From Pseudomonadota bacterium (lineage in GTDB: Bacteria; Pseudomonadota; Gammaproteobacteria; Burkholderiales; SG8-39), in the NCBI GenBank assembly GCA_021811085.1, contig JAJZPQ010000025.1:1-50493 (forward strand): DNA of 50,493 bases, given 5' to 3'. The notes below the pieces were generated by a model. The model ran no database searches. It saw only the letters and a program-made list of their open reading frames with translations, and was not told where the DNA came from. Positions 25,847 to 34,884 of the stretch are shown piece after piece. The translations under genes and the position numbers were made by a program. Each line of letters begins with the position of its first letter. Positions within the stretch are counted from its first letter, which is position 1.

Positions 25847-27019
25847 ATGGAGCTTCCAGACTACCACGGCGGCAGTGTCGTCAATCTCGTGCGCTCGATC
25901 GAGCGCGCCCTTGGCGCCAGGCCCTGCGCTGCGGCCGCGGCCTATCCGGAACTGAACGCCCTGCCCGCGTGCGCACTCGCCGGGGCGCGCAACATCGTGC
26001 TGCTGCTGATCGATGGACTCGGCTACGACTATCTCACCGGCGCGGGCGCGGGTGGTGCGCTGCATGCCAGGCTGCGGGCGCGCATCACCTCGGTATTTCC
26101 GCCGACCACAGCGACTGCGGTAACCAGCTACCTCAGCGGTGTCGGCCCGCAGCAGCACGCGCTCACCGGCTGGCATGTCTGGTTGCGCGAGCTGGGCTGC
26201 CTCGCGGCGACGCTGCGCTTTCGCCCGCGCTACGGCGGCGAAGCCTTGTCCCGCGCCGGCATCGTTCCGCGCAGCCTGTACACGGCCGAACCCATGTTCG
26301 ATCGTTTGGCTGCGCAAAGTTACGTTGTGTCGCCGGCCGACATTATCGATTCGGACTACAACGTCGCGCATTGCGGCTCCGCACTGCGCCGGCCTTACCG
26401 GGAACTCGCCGGGCTGTTTTCGACGACAGCCGAAATCCTGCGCAGCGGCGGCGAACGCAAGTTCGTCCACGCTTATACCTACGAGCTGGACGCCGCCGCG
26501 CATACGCACGGTTGCACCAGCGCGGAACTGCAGCAGAAGTTCCGCCAGCTCGACGCCGCCTATGCGCATTTCCTGGACGATATCGCCGGAACCGGAACAG
26601 CCGTGATCGCCTGCGCCGACCACGGCTTCATCGACTCGCCCAAGGCGTCCTGCATCGAGCTCGATGACCACCCGCAGCTCGCGCGAACGCTGATGCTGCC
26701 GCTATGCGGGGAGCGCCGCGCCGCCTATTGCTATGTGCAGCCAGGGCAGGAGGCGGCGTTCGAACATTACGTGAAGACGCGGCTCGCCCATTGCACCGAG
26801 CTCTACCGCAGCGCCGATCTGATCGCGCAAGGCTGGTTCGGCCTGGGTCCGGCGAGTCCGCACTTGCAGGAGCGCGTCGGGCACTACACTCTGTTGATGA
26901 AAGACGATTACACCATCAAGGATTGGATTCTGGGCGAGCCGTGCCAGCTTACCCTGGGCGTGCACGGCGGCGTGAGCGCGGCGGAGATGCAGGTGCCGCT
27001 GATCGTGGCCGAGGCCTGA
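25847..27019 (+). CDS. Alkaline-phosphatase-superfamily phosphodiesterase/pyrophosphatase
   Basis: A 390-residue metal-dependent hydrolase of the nucleotide pyrophosphatase/phosphodiesterase type. Visible are the first metal site LLLIDGLGYD, the nucleophile region VFPPTTATAVTSYLSG with the likely catalytic Thr, TYELDAAAHTHG with metal-binding Asp and His, and ACADHGFID. No signal peptide is seen, so it acts in the cytosol unless the start is wrong. It is divergent from the CnoX gene. Confidence 0.8.
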   Translation: MELPDYHGGSVVNLVRSIERALGARPCAAAAAYPELNALPACALAGARNIVLLLIDGLGYDYLTGAGAGGALHARLRARITSVFPPTTATAVTSYLSGVGPQQHALTGWHVWLRELGCLAATLRFRPRYGGEALSRAGIVPRSLYTAEPMFDRLAAQSYVVSPADIIDSDYNVAHCGSALRRPYRELAGLFSTTAEILRSGGERKFVHAYTYELDAAAHTHGCTSAELQQKFRQLDAAYAHFLDDIAGTGTAVIACADHGFIDSPKASCIELDDHPQLARTLMLPLCGERRAAYCYVQPGQEAAFEHYVKTRLAHCTELYRSADLIAQGWFGLGPASPHLQERVGHYTLLMKDDYTIKDWILGEPCQLTLGVHGGVSAAEMQVPLIVAEA

Positions 27020-27035
27020 AAGCGGCGCATCTGCC

Positions 27036-27791
27036 TTGATTCTAGTCAAGTTGCTCGTCGTCCCGACGTTTCTGCTGCTCATTTCGCTTGCCGGCAGGCG
27101 CTGGGGACCGGAGGTCGCAGGCTGGCTCGCGGGTTTCCCGGTGCTCACCGGGCCTATCCTATTTCTGTTGGCCCTTGAAAACGGCCCCGGCTTTGCGGCA
27201 GCCGCCGCCACCGTTTCCTTGTCCGCCGTGTTCGGCGCGGTCGCGTACATCCTCACCTATGCGCGCGTCTGCGCGCGCCGGTCGCCCGGACTTTCCCTGC
27301 TCTCCGGCCTGGCCAGCTGGGTCTGCGCCGCACTGCTGCTGACCTCGCGTCCGCTTGCCCTGTTTGTTTCCTTGGGCATCGCGCTGCTCACGCTCGTGCT
27401 CGCGCCGAAGTTGTTTCCGCGCGTCGCGACGCCGGTATTGACCGCCGCCGTGCCCAGATGGGAACTGCCGCTGCGCATGCTGGCGGGCGCCGTGCTTACG
27501 CTCGCCGTGACCGCGGCCGCCGCGGCGATCGGACCTTCGTGGAGCGGAATGTTCGCCGTATTCCCGGTAATCGCGATCGTGTTGTCAGTGTTCTCGCATC
27601 GGACCTCCGGTCCGGCATTTGCCGTGATTCTGCTCAAAGCCATGGTCCGTGGACTGTACGCGTCCACAAGCTTCTGCCTTACCCTGGCCGCCGTGTTGCC
27701 GCATCACGGCGTGACCGTCTCATTTCTTGCCGCAACCGCCGTGGCCGTCGTGGTTCAGTGGGCGCTGAAATCGCGCCTGCAACGGCGCTGA
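27036..27791 (+). CDS. Polytopic membrane protein, unknown function
   Basis: A 251-residue protein with about seven hydrophobic helices (LLVVPTFLLLISLAG, WLAGFPVLTGPILFLLALE and others). The repeated pattern GFPVLTGP early and FAVFPVIAIVLSVF later suggests two related halves. Gly-Pro motifs recall small permease-like proteins, but no family is firmly recognised. The proposed TTG start at 27036 lies within a sequence that reads TTGATtctaGTCAA, identical to an FNR-type palindrome; a start further downstream is not obvious. Confidence 0.65.
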   Translation: MILVKLLVVPTFLLLISLAGRRWGPEVAGWLAGFPVLTGPILFLLALENGPGFAAAAATVSLSAVFGAVAYILTYARVCARRSPGLSLLSGLASWVCAALLLTSRPLALFVSLGIALLTLVLAPKLFPRVATPVLTAAVPRWELPLRMLAGAVLTLAVTAAAAAIGPSWSGMFAVFPVIAIVLSVFSHRTSGPAFAVILLKAMVRGLYASTSFCLTLAAVLPHHGVTVSFLAATAVAVVVQWALKSRLQRR

Positions 27792-27903
27792 ACGCTGCGC
27801 GAAGCTCTGGACGCGCGGCAAGCGCATATGCTACAAAGCCGGACCGCTCCACCATCTGGCGCGGCCCGACAAATAAATAAGCTGGTCACCGGAGGAGGTA
27901 TAC

Positions 27904-28872
27904 ATGAACCAATTGGCAAAAGCCTTAATCGCAACAGTTATGTGCGCATTTGCGTCACTGTCCGCAAACGCGCAAGGCTATCCCAGCCGCGCCGTGCACA
28001 TCATCGTTCCGTTCGCCGCAGGCGGCCCGGCCGATATCTATGCGCGCGTGCTCGGGCAGCGGCTGCAGGAGGCCTTGCATCAGCCGTTCATCGTCGAAGA
28101 CCGGCCGGGCGGGGGCTCGGTAGTCGGCACCGACGTGGTGGCGAAGTCGGCGCCGGACGGCTATACGCTGCTGATGATGTCCAACACCCACACGGTCAAC
28201 GAATCGCTGCTCACGCATAAGCCGTTTCAGTTGATGCGCGATTTCGTGCCGGTCGCCCCGGTAAACTATTCCGACCTGGTGCTGGTAGTGCATCCCTCGG
28301 TCGGCGTGCATACGCTGAAGGATCTGATCGCGCTCGCAAAATCGAAACCGCATGCGCTCAATTACGCGTCGTCCGGGCCGGGCACGCCCTATCACATGGC
28401 CGGCGAATTGTTCAAGGCAATGGCGGGTCTGGACATCGTGCACGTGCCCTACAAGGGCAGTTCGGGTGCCCGCACCGACGTGCTCGGCGGCCAGGTGCAG
28501 ATGATGTTCGACGCGATCACGACCATGGCGCCGAACGTGCGCGCGGGCAAACTCGTCGCGCTGGGCACGACCGGCAAGGCGCGCTCCCCGGTGCTGCCCG
28601 AGGTCCCCACGATGTCGGAAGCCGGAGTGCCCGGTTATGAAGCGGTGATCTGGCTCGGCGTCATGGCGCCGACCGGCACGCCCAAGCCCGTGCTCGAACT
28701 GTTGAACACCGAGATCAGAAAAATCGTGAACAACCCCGAGGTGAAGGAAGCCTGGGCCAAGCAGGGCGCTACGCCCTTGAACATGAGCACCGAGGAATTC
28801 GGAAAATACCTGCACGAAGATATCGCCAAGTGGGCCAAGGTCGTCAAAATTTCGGGCGCCAAGGTCGACTGA
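27904..28872 (+). CDS. Bug-family (TctC-type) solute-binding protein
   Basis: A 322-residue periplasmic binding protein with a signal peptide (cleavage near ANA-QGYPSRA). The motif VHIIVPFAAGGPADIYAR and the later GTTGKARSPVLPEVPTMSEAG are diagnostic of the Bug family, which binds small carboxylates or related compounds and is much expanded in Burkholderiales. No TctAB membrane genes are adjacent. The strong GGAGGAGG ribosome binding site supports the ATG. It heads a cluster with a molybdenum hydroxylase and likely delivers its substrate (inference). Confidence 0.88.
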   Translation: MNQLAKALIATVMCAFASLSANAQGYPSRAVHIIVPFAAGGPADIYARVLGQRLQEALHQPFIVEDRPGGGSVVGTDVVAKSAPDGYTLLMMSNTHTVNESLLTHKPFQLMRDFVPVAPVNYSDLVLVVHPSVGVHTLKDLIALAKSKPHALNYASSGPGTPYHMAGELFKAMAGLDIVHVPYKGSSGARTDVLGGQVQMMFDAITTMAPNVRAGKLVALGTTGKARSPVLPEVPTMSEAGVPGYEAVIWLGVMAPTGTPKPVLELLNTEIRKIVNNPEVKEAWAKQGATPLNMSTEEFGKYLHEDIAKWAKVVKISGAKVD

Positions 28873-28876
28873 AGCA

Positions 28877-29371
28877 ATGAAGTCGCAGTCCGCAGGCGCT
28901 GCCGCGACGGTGCGGATCCAGGTCAACGGAACCGAACACGAAGTCAGCGCCGCCGCGGATACGCCGCTGCTTTACGTGCTGCGCAACCAGCTCGGCCTGA
29001 AGGCGGCGCATTTCGGCTGCGGCACCGGCCAGTGCGGTGCCTGCAGGGTGCTCATAGACGGGCGCGCCGTTGCCTCCTGCGACACGCCGCTGTGGGCGGC
29101 GGCAGGCAAACACATCACCACCGCCGAAGGGCTGGGGGACGCGGCGCACCCGCACCCGCTGCAAAGTGCGCTGATCGCGGAGCAGGCGGGGCAATGCGGC
29201 TACTGCCTGCCCGGCATCCTGATCAGCGCCGCGGCACTGCTTGCGCGCCGGCCGCGGCCGACCGAAGCCGAGGTGCGCGCCGCGCTCGATGACAACCTGT
29301 GCCGCTGCGGCTCGCACAATCGCATCGTGCGCGCAGTGCTGCGTGCGGCTCAGGCGGAGAACATTAGTTGA
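28877..29371 (+). CDS. (2Fe-2S) subunit of a xanthine dehydrogenase-family hydroxylase
   Basis: A 164-residue electron-transfer subunit with two [2Fe-2S] clusters. The plant-ferredoxin cluster is seen in GCGTGQCGACRVLIDG with a further Cys in ASCDTPL; the second cluster is CGYCLPG and CRCGSHNRI. It follows the Bug gene by 4 bases and overlaps the large subunit by 4 bases (TTGA), so the two are translationally coupled. No FAD subunit is present, as in isoquinoline 1-oxidoreductase and nicotinate dehydrogenase types, so electrons probably go to a cytochrome. Confidence 0.9.
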   Translation: MKSQSAGAAATVRIQVNGTEHEVSAAADTPLLYVLRNQLGLKAAHFGCGTGQCGACRVLIDGRAVASCDTPLWAAAGKHITTAEGLGDAAHPHPLQSALIAEQAGQCGYCLPGILISAAALLARRPRPTEAEVRAALDDNLCRCGSHNRIVRAVLRAAQAENIS

Positions 29372-31518
29372 ATCTCGCTTATCGTCTGGCAGCGGGCGAG
29401 GCCGGCAAGCTGCCGCGGCTGCCGGGCAGCCTGCACCTGAACCGGCGCCTGTCGCAATGGCTGCGCTTCCTGCCCGATGGCACGATCGAAGTGCGCTCGG
29501 GCAAAGTCGAGATCGGCCAGGGCATCACGACGGCGCTCGCGCAAATCGCCGCCGAAGAACTCGATGTGCCGATCGCGCGCATACGCATGCTGCCGGCAAG
29601 CACTGCAGCGAGTCCGAATGAAGGTGTCACCTCGGGCAGCCTGTCGACGCAGGAATCAGGCAGCGCGCTGCGCCATGCCTGCGCCGAGGCGCGTGCACTC
29701 TACCTCGCGGCCGCGGCAACGCGGCTGGGCGTGCCGGTTGCGTCGCTCTCTGTCGTCGCGGGGGACATCGTCGCTGCCGGCGGCGCGCGCACGAGCTACG
29801 CCGAGCTCGCCGACGACGTCCTGCTCGCACGCGACGCCACGGCGAGCGTGCCGCCCAAGCAGGCAGCGCAGCACGTACTCGTGGGTACACCGCTGCCGCG
29901 CCTCGATCTGCCGCACAAAGTGTACGGTGTGCCGCGCTTCGTGCATGACCTCGATCTGCCCGGCATGCTGCATGCGCGCGTATTGCGGCCGCCCTCGCCC
30001 GCGGCGCTGCTGCTGTCTCTCGACGATACGCGCGCACGCGCGATGCCCGGCGTGGTCGCGGTGCTGCGCGACGGCAGCTTCGCCGGCGTGCTGGCCGAGA
30101 GCGAGGAGGCTGCACTGAACGCGCTCGCCGCCTTGCGCGAGGGCGCGAGCTGGCGCGAGAGCGAAACCCTGCCCGATGTCTCGACGCTGGGCGACTGGCT
30201 CAAGGCACAAGCGGTCGAATCCGTGGTCATTGCCGAGCGCGGCGAAAGCGGCGCCGCCGGCGCCGCACACACGCAGCGCGCGCGCTACACCCGACCCTAT
30301 CTCGCGCACGCCTCGATCGCGCCCTCCTGCGCCGTGGCGCAATGGACTGACGGCCGCCTGCATGTCTGGAGCCACAGCCAAGGCATCTACAACCTGCGCA
30401 CCGATCTCGCGCTCGCGCTCGCGCTGCCACCGGAACACATCGTTGTCGAGCATGTCGAGGGCGCCGGCTGCTATGGCCACAACGGCGCCGACGATGTCGC
30501 GTTCGACGCAGCCCTGCTCGCACGCGCCGCCGCGGGGCGCCCGGTGCGGCTGCAATGGACGCGCGCCGACGAGCTCGCCTGGGCGCCGCTCGGCCCGGCG
30601 ATGACCGTGGAAATCGAAGCCGACCTGGACGCGGCCGGCAACATCCTCGCCTGGCGCCATGAAATCTGGAGCAACGGCCACAGCAGCCGCCCCGGGCGCG
30701 CCAAGACGCCGGCATTGCTCGCCGCAGGCCACCTGGAGCAGGCATTCGAGCCGCCGCTCGCCATCAATCCGCCTGCCGCGGCTGGCGGCGGCGCCGACCG
30801 CAACGCGATTCCGGGCTACGATTTTCCGGCCTGGCGCATCGTCAGCCACCGATTGCTCGCGATGCCGCTGCGCACCTCGGCACTCAGATCGCTCGGCGCA
30901 TTCGCCAATGTGTTCGCGATCGAATCCTTTCTGGACGAGCTCGCGGCCGCGCGCGGCGAAGATCCGCTCGCGGCGCGCCTGCGCCTCGCGTCCGAGCCGC
31001 GCGCGCGTGCGGTGCTCGCGGCCGCGGCGGCGCGTGCGAACTGGGCCGGATGGCGCAGGCGCGAAGGCCGCGGCCACGGCATCGGCTTTGCGCGCTACAA
31101 AGGCAGCGGCGCGTGGTGCGCCGTCGTCGCCGAGATCGAGGCCGGGCGCGAAATCCGCGTCGAGCGCCTGGTGATCGCGGTCGACGTGGGTCTCGCGATC
31201 AATCCGGACGGCGTGGCGAACCAGATCGAGGGCGGCGCGATCCAGGCGGCGAGCTGGACGCTGAAGGAGCAGGTGCGTTTCGACCGGACGCGCATCACCA
31301 GCGACAGCTGGGAGCATTATCCGATCCTGCGCTTTTCCGAAGTGCCGGCGGTCGAAGTGGAGATCCTGCCGCGGCCGCAGGAAACCTCCGTGGGTGCAGG
31401 CGAAGCCGCGCAGGGACCCACCGCTGCCGCCATTGCCAACGCCGTGTTCGACGCGCTCGGCGTGCGCGTGCGCGATCTGCCGATCACGCCTGAGCGTATC
31501 ATCGCTGCCGCAAATTGA
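29368..31518 (+). CDS. Molybdopterin-binding subunit (isoquinoline 1-oxidoreductase beta-like)
   Basis: A 716-residue catalytic subunit of a Mo hydroxylase. Seen are GKVEIGQGITTALAQIAAEEL, the substrate-channel motif EGAGCYGHNGADDVAFDA, and the C-terminal SVGAGEAAQGPTAAAIANA where the Glu of GE is the expected catalytic base. The pattern YGHNGADD is that of the IorB group, not of xanthine dehydrogenase proper. The TTG start overlaps the upstream stop. No twin-arginine signal is present, unlike some IorB proteins. It probably hydroxylates a nitrogen heterocycle or similar ring; the substrate is unknown. Confidence 0.88.
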   Translation: MNLAYRLAAGEAGKLPRLPGSLHLNRRLSQWLRFLPDGTIEVRSGKVEIGQGITTALAQIAAEELDVPIARIRMLPASTAASPNEGVTSGSLSTQESGSALRHACAEARALYLAAAATRLGVPVASLSVVAGDIVAAGGARTSYAELADDVLLARDATASVPPKQAAQHVLVGTPLPRLDLPHKVYGVPRFVHDLDLPGMLHARVLRPPSPAALLLSLDDTRARAMPGVVAVLRDGSFAGVLAESEEAALNALAALREGASWRESETLPDVSTLGDWLKAQAVESVVIAERGESGAAGAAHTQRARYTRPYLAHASIAPSCAVAQWTDGRLHVWSHSQGIYNLRTDLALALALPPEHIVVEHVEGAGCYGHNGADDVAFDAALLARAAAGRPVRLQWTRADELAWAPLGPAMTVEIEADLDAAGNILAWRHEIWSNGHSSRPGRAKTPALLAAGHLEQAFEPPLAINPPAAAGGGADRNAIPGYDFPAWRIVSHRLLAMPLRTSALRSLGAFANVFAIESFLDELAAARGEDPLAARLRLASEPRARAVLAAAAARANWAGWRRREGRGHGIGFARYKGSGAWCAVVAEIEAGREIRVERLVIAVDVGLAINPDGVANQIEGGAIQAASWTLKEQVRFDRTRITSDSWEHYPILRFSEVPAVEVEILPRPQETSVGAGEAAQGPTAAAIANAVFDALGVRVRDLPITPERIIAAAN

Positions 31519-31540
31519 TCATTCACAAGAAGGGATGCAG

Positions 31541-32245
31541 ATGCAATTGAACATACTGAGCGGCGGCGCGGCGCAAAGCGTCGTGACCGCGCTGGCCGCG
31601 CAATTTCGCGCCGCTACCGGATATGAGCTCGCCTGCACGTTCAGCGCGGTCGGCGCGATGAAGGCGAAACTGCTCGCGGGCGCGCCCGCCGACCTCGTGA
31701 TCCTGACGCAGGCTGTGGTGGCCGAACTCGCGGCCGGCGGGCAGGTGCTGCGCGACAGCTGCGCCGATCTGGGCCGCGTGCGCACCGGCATCGCCGTGCG
31801 CGCGGGCGACCCCTTGCCCGAAATCGCCAGCGCGGACGCGCTGCGCAGCGCCCTGCTCGCGGCGGAAGGCATCTACCTGCCCGATCCGCAAAAAGCGACC
31901 GCGGGCATCCATTTCGCCGGCGTGCTGGATAAACTCGGCATACGCGCGGAAGTCGGGGCGAGGCTGAGGCCCTACCCGAACGGCAACACGGCGATGCGCG
32001 AACTGGCGCAGGCGCAGGGCGCGCGCCTGATCGGCTGCACCCAGGTGACCGAAATCAAAAGCACGCCGGGCGTACAGCTGGTCGGGATGCTGCCGCGCGA
32101 GTTCGAACTCGCGACCGTCTATTCCGCCGGCGTGTGCACCGCGGCGGCCAGTGCTGATACCGCGCGGCGCTTCATCGCCCTGCTCGCCGGCGAGGGTTCG
32201 CGCGCGCTGCGCGTGAAGGCCGGATTCGAACTCGGGACGGCGTAA
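31541..32245 (+). CDS. ModA-like substrate-binding protein without signal peptide
   Basis: A 234-residue protein of the molybdate-binding (PBP type 2) fold: LNILSGGAAQSVVTALAAQF, then FSAVGAMKAKLLAGAPADLVILT and QKATAGIHFAGVLDKLGI. No signal peptide is visible from either ATG (31535 or 31541); 31541 is preferred because AAGGG is correctly spaced from it. There are no permease or ATPase genes nearby. A cytosolic ligand-binding role, for example sensing or handling of the same substrate as the hydroxylase, is possible. Confidence 0.72.
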   Translation: MQLNILSGGAAQSVVTALAAQFRAATGYELACTFSAVGAMKAKLLAGAPADLVILTQAVVAELAAGGQVLRDSCADLGRVRTGIAVRAGDPLPEIASADALRSALLAAEGIYLPDPQKATAGIHFAGVLDKLGIRAEVGARLRPYPNGNTAMRELAQAQGARLIGCTQVTEIKSTPGVQLVGMLPREFELATVYSAGVCTAAASADTARRFIALLAGEGSRALRVKAGFELGTA

Positions 32246-32320
32246 CCCTGCGACGCGACGGTTGGTCGGCACAATTCCGCCGCCTGCCAGGCAGGTCCCG
32301 CGATGAAAGGAGAAATACCA

Positions 32321-33076
32321 ATGGCATTGGTCATGAATTGCGACATGGGCGAGGGTTTCGGCCTCTATACCTGCGGCGATGACGAGGGAATCATGCCCTA
32401 CATAACGTTAGCCAACGTTGCATGCGGCTTCCATGCTTCGGACCCGGCAGTCATGCGCAAAACCGTGCGTCTGGCAAAGCAGTACCACGTCAAGGTCGGC
32501 GCCCATCCCTCGTTTCCGGATTTGCAGGGCTTTGGCCGACGCGAGATGAAGATGACCCGCGACGAGTTATCCGCCTGCATCATATATCAAGCGGGCGCGC
32601 TCAAAGCGTTTCTGGATGCGGAAGGCATGCCCCTGAATCATATCAAGCCGCACGGTGCACTCTACGGTTTGGCCGCCCGCGACGAGCAGACGGCGCACGC
32701 AATATGCGACGCCGCCGAGGTCTTCGGCGTGCCGCTCCTGGGCATGGCCGGCACCCAGCATGAGACGATATACACCGCTCGCGGCATTCCTTTCCTGGCC
32801 GAGTACTACGTCGATCTCGACTATAACGACGACGGCTCGCTCATCATCACGCGCGAGCACGAGGCCAGGGATACGGCTGAAGCAGTCAGGCGCGCGGTAC
32901 GCGCGGTACGTGAAGGCAAGACCCGCTCGATCAACGGCAAGGACATCCCGATGCGCGCAGATTGTATTTGCGTGCACTCCGACACGCCGGGCGCCCTGGT
33001 GCTGGCGAAAGCGGTGCACGACGCGCTCGCGCCGTTTCTGGACGCAAACGCTCTGCGGGCGGCTGTCGCCAACTGA
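32321..33076 (+). CDS. LamB/YcsF (PxpA-like) protein
   Basis: A 251-residue protein of the LamB/YcsF family. Visible motifs are NCDMGEGFG near the start, NVACGFHASDP, GAHPSFPDLQGFGRR, and HIKPHGALYG. In PxpABC the PxpA subunit works with PxpB and PxpC to open 5-oxoproline using ATP. PxpB and PxpC are not encoded here, so this may be a solo form that acts on another lactam. The ATG at 32321 follows AAGGAGAAA. It lies at the end of the catabolic cluster and may open a lactam made by the Mo hydroxylase (inference). Confidence 0.85.
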   Translation: MALVMNCDMGEGFGLYTCGDDEGIMPYITLANVACGFHASDPAVMRKTVRLAKQYHVKVGAHPSFPDLQGFGRREMKMTRDELSACIIYQAGALKAFLDAEGMPLNHIKPHGALYGLAARDEQTAHAICDAAEVFGVPLLGMAGTQHETIYTARGIPFLAEYYVDLDYNDDGSLIITREHEARDTAEAVRRAVRAVREGKTRSINGKDIPMRADCICVHSDTPGALVLAKAVHDALAPFLDANALRAAVAN

Positions 33077-33137
33077 TGCGCCTGAGCCTAGGCTTTCGCC
33101 CAAGGTCGGCTTCCCGAGCGTGTCGGGGACGGCAGTT

Positions 33138-33213
33138 GTTAAGGGTTGTGGGACGCCTGCCCTGTCTGCGGACGTCGCAGGGAACCGAGGGCAGGCGTCG
33201 CACAACCCTTAAC
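33138..33213. repeat. 76-bp palindromic element, copy 1
   Basis: Outer arms of 26 bases begin GTTAAGGGTTGTGGG and end CCCTTAAC, pairing with one mismatch. The 24-base centre holds a small inner hairpin (CTGCG-GACGT-CGCAG). The copy at 49188-49263 differs at three of 76 positions. The element lies 61 bases after the PxpA-like stop. Confidence 0.92.
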
Positions 33214-33514
33214 ACCACCGGCCGTTGGCGACGGATTTAGGCCGACCGGCCGCTTTCCATTCCGACAAATGCGTACTCATGACCCAAAGCGAAAATAGGA
33301 CAGTTCGAAAAGCAGCCGCTCAACCCCGGGCAGCAGGCGCGCGCCACTTGCGGCGCATGGGTCTCCAAGCCGTTGTTCGGTGGCGCGAACTAGAATAGAC
33401 GCTGCCGCGTGCTAGGGCAGCGGATTGGAGAGTTGTGTATAACCCAAACAACGACTATTCGATCGTGGTGCACAGTGATCGACAGTCTAAGAGGCTACGA
33501 ATTACGCAACCAGA
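33214..33514. other. Intergenic region with no recognised feature
   Basis: About 300 bases with lower GC content than the surrounding genes. A GTG-started frame on the plus strand (33435-33680) overlaps the minus-strand gene below antisense and is not favoured. No repeat or promoter was recognised. Confidence 0.4.
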
Positions 33515-33835
33515 TCACTGCTTTTCGCTCTTGTCGGCGTTCGACAGGAGGTCCAATGCGGCAGCGTCGCCAATCAGCAGTGAGACGGATTCCTTCGCTG
33601 GTGCCGCGCAATTAGTCGGCGTGATCGATGCGGATCTCAGGAATGGAGCGAAGATCTGTGTGGCTTTAGGGGAAAGGTAGAAGGTGCGACCATGCTCCAT
33701 GTTGCGATCCTGAAACATGGCCGCTCCTGCCGGCGTCAGGGCCTTCAAAAATATGGCGTCGAACTGTGTCTGCAGCCTGAACGCTTTTGCCTCAACATCG
33801 TCTTTGCGCGCTACAGTGATTTTTGTCCAGCCCAT
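33515..33835 (-). CDS. Hypothetical protein
   Basis: A 106-residue protein of unknown family. It starts MGWTKITVARKDDVEAKAF after a clear ribosome binding site (AAAGGGGGA). The sequence is evenly mixed with no membrane helices or signal peptide; FRLQTQFDAIFLKALTPAGA looks like a helical segment. It runs alone toward the 76-bp palindrome. A real gene is favoured by the ribosome binding site and amino-acid composition, but there is no homology to support it. Confidence 0.5.
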   Translation of the reverse strand: MGWTKITVARKDDVEAKAFRLQTQFDAIFLKALTPAGAAMFQDRNMEHGRTFYLSPKATQIFAPFLRSASITPTNCAAPAKESVSLLIGDAAALDLLSNADKSEKQ

Positions 33836-33984
33836 AATATCCCCCTTTTCTCTGACACCGGTACGCCGCGCTCACCTTGATTGGATCGCCATTGCAGTGC
33901 CACGTGATGGGAAAAGTCGCCTCGCGCGCACCATGAGGCGCGGCGAGTCTCTCGGCTGTAACAGCGACCCGATCCGCTCGGTAT

Positions 33985-34254
33985 CTAAGCGGTCTCTACG
34001 GAGCGCGCAGATCGCGAGCCACCGGACTGAATTAGGCTGTCGATTTCTATTTCCGCCTGCAACCAATCTTCCATTTCATTGCCAGGCGCAAACCCCCTTC
34101 GCGCGGCGCGATAGTATGCAGCTTCGGAAATCATTTGCTCACGCGCCTCCGGCCCCGCAACGCCCTCCTGGGGAACCGGGTCACGCCGTACCGGCGGCGG
34201 ATTTATTTTTCCGACCGCACTCGATCCCTTGTGCGCGCCTTGTTTCCTGGTCAT
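33985..34254 (-). CDS. DUF2934 domain protein
   Basis: An 89-residue soluble protein. The segment REQMISEAAYYRAARRGFAP followed by GNEMEDWLQAEIEIDSL matches the DUF2934 signature, a short helical domain of unknown role common in proteobacteria and often found near stress genes. AGGAGATT lies at the right distance from the ATG. An FNR-type box with a -10 element lies about 150 bases upstream, giving a long leader. Confidence 0.8.
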   Translation of the reverse strand: MTRKQGAHKGSSAVGKINPPPVRRDPVPQEGVAGPEAREQMISEAAYYRAARRGFAPGNEMEDWLQAEIEIDSLIQSGGSRSARSVETA

Positions 34255-34383
34255 GTGAATCTCCTGATTCGGTGCAGAAATGGCGTTAGTCGCAATACTT
34301 TCCGCTCGATAGGAATGCTGACGGACCGCGGACCGCTATCTACGTGTTCATGCCGGTCGCACCGGCATTAGGCTGCAGAATTT

Positions 34384-34424
34384 ACGTTACCTCTGCCCAG
34401 CCGTTCCGATATGACAATAATCAA
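34384..34424 (-). promoter_or_regulatory. FNR-type box and -10 element for the DUF2934 gene
   Basis: On the minus strand TTGATtattGTCAT occupies 34424-34411 and TAACGT occupies 34389-34384, 28.5 bases from the box centre. The surrounding 22 bases match the site at 39458-39479 at 19 positions. Confidence 0.55.
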
Positions 34425-34747
34425 GCAAGCCGGCAAGAGGGAAAGGCCAGCCCTAGAATCGGTGACTGTGCAAAGCCGATTCTTGGACATACGGAGTCTA
34501 ACGATATCGATTTTGCGTGCGAAATCGCCCCAACACGGAGCAGCGTTAGCGACCCGAATGTTCAACGATGCCGATGCGGTGAAGCGTGCAGCCACCCGCG
34601 CCAAGCTCAAGGTGCCTCAACAGGGCGATGAGTGATGGAGCAGCTCCGTCTGAGCGTTCTGTCGCATTCTCCTGTAATAGGCGATCGCATCGCCACTGCC
34701 GGTAGTTTTCAATCGTTGCGGAACTGACGCGGCGGTATCGCCAACCG

Positions 34748-34788
34748 TTGACGATAGTCAATTGCAGGCGCTTTTCGGGGAATAAGAT
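34748..34788 (+). promoter_or_regulatory. FNR-type box and -10 element for the 34885 gene and CheR
   Basis: The box TTGACgataGTCAA at 34748-34761 is a perfect TTGAC-N4-GTCAA palindrome, and TAAGAT at 34783-34788 sits 28.5 bases from its centre. Transcription would begin near 34796, about 90 bases before the ATG at 34885. Confidence 0.65.
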
Positions 34789-34884
34789 TCAATCACTTGA
34801 TTGCGGGATGATCGGAGATCACTTACTCGCCCCACGGAAGGCAAGCAGCTGGCGTCCTGAGCCCGCCGTGGCTGGAGGAGGCTA

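Larger units (their letters stand above)
34255..34884. other. Divergent control region with two FNR-type promoters
   Basis: These 630 bases hold no gene that can be supported. Short frames (34411-34635 plus, 34368-34610 minus, 34546-34761 minus) lack ribosome binding sites or family similarity. The region contains one FNR-type promoter for each direction, listed separately. Confidence 0.5.

Noticed and set aside
27036-27049. A perfect FNR-type palindrome TTGATtctaGTCAA.
   Set aside because: It coincides with the proposed start codon of a membrane protein gene and no -10 element is found at the spacing used by the other sites; probably chance codons.
33138-33213. Integron attC-like site.
   Set aside because: The ends read GTTAAGG and CCTTAAC with the AAC and GTT on the wrong sides for attC core sites, the arms pair almost perfectly, and no integrase or cassette layout is visible.
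33435-33680. Plus-strand frame of 81 codons with a GTG start.
   Set aside because: It overlaps the minus-strand gene at 33515-33835, which has a better ribosome binding site; its own is too close to the start.
34411-34635. Plus-strand frame beginning MTIIKQAGKRE.
   Set aside because: Its start falls within the FNR-type box for the opposite strand, and there is no ribosome binding site or known family.
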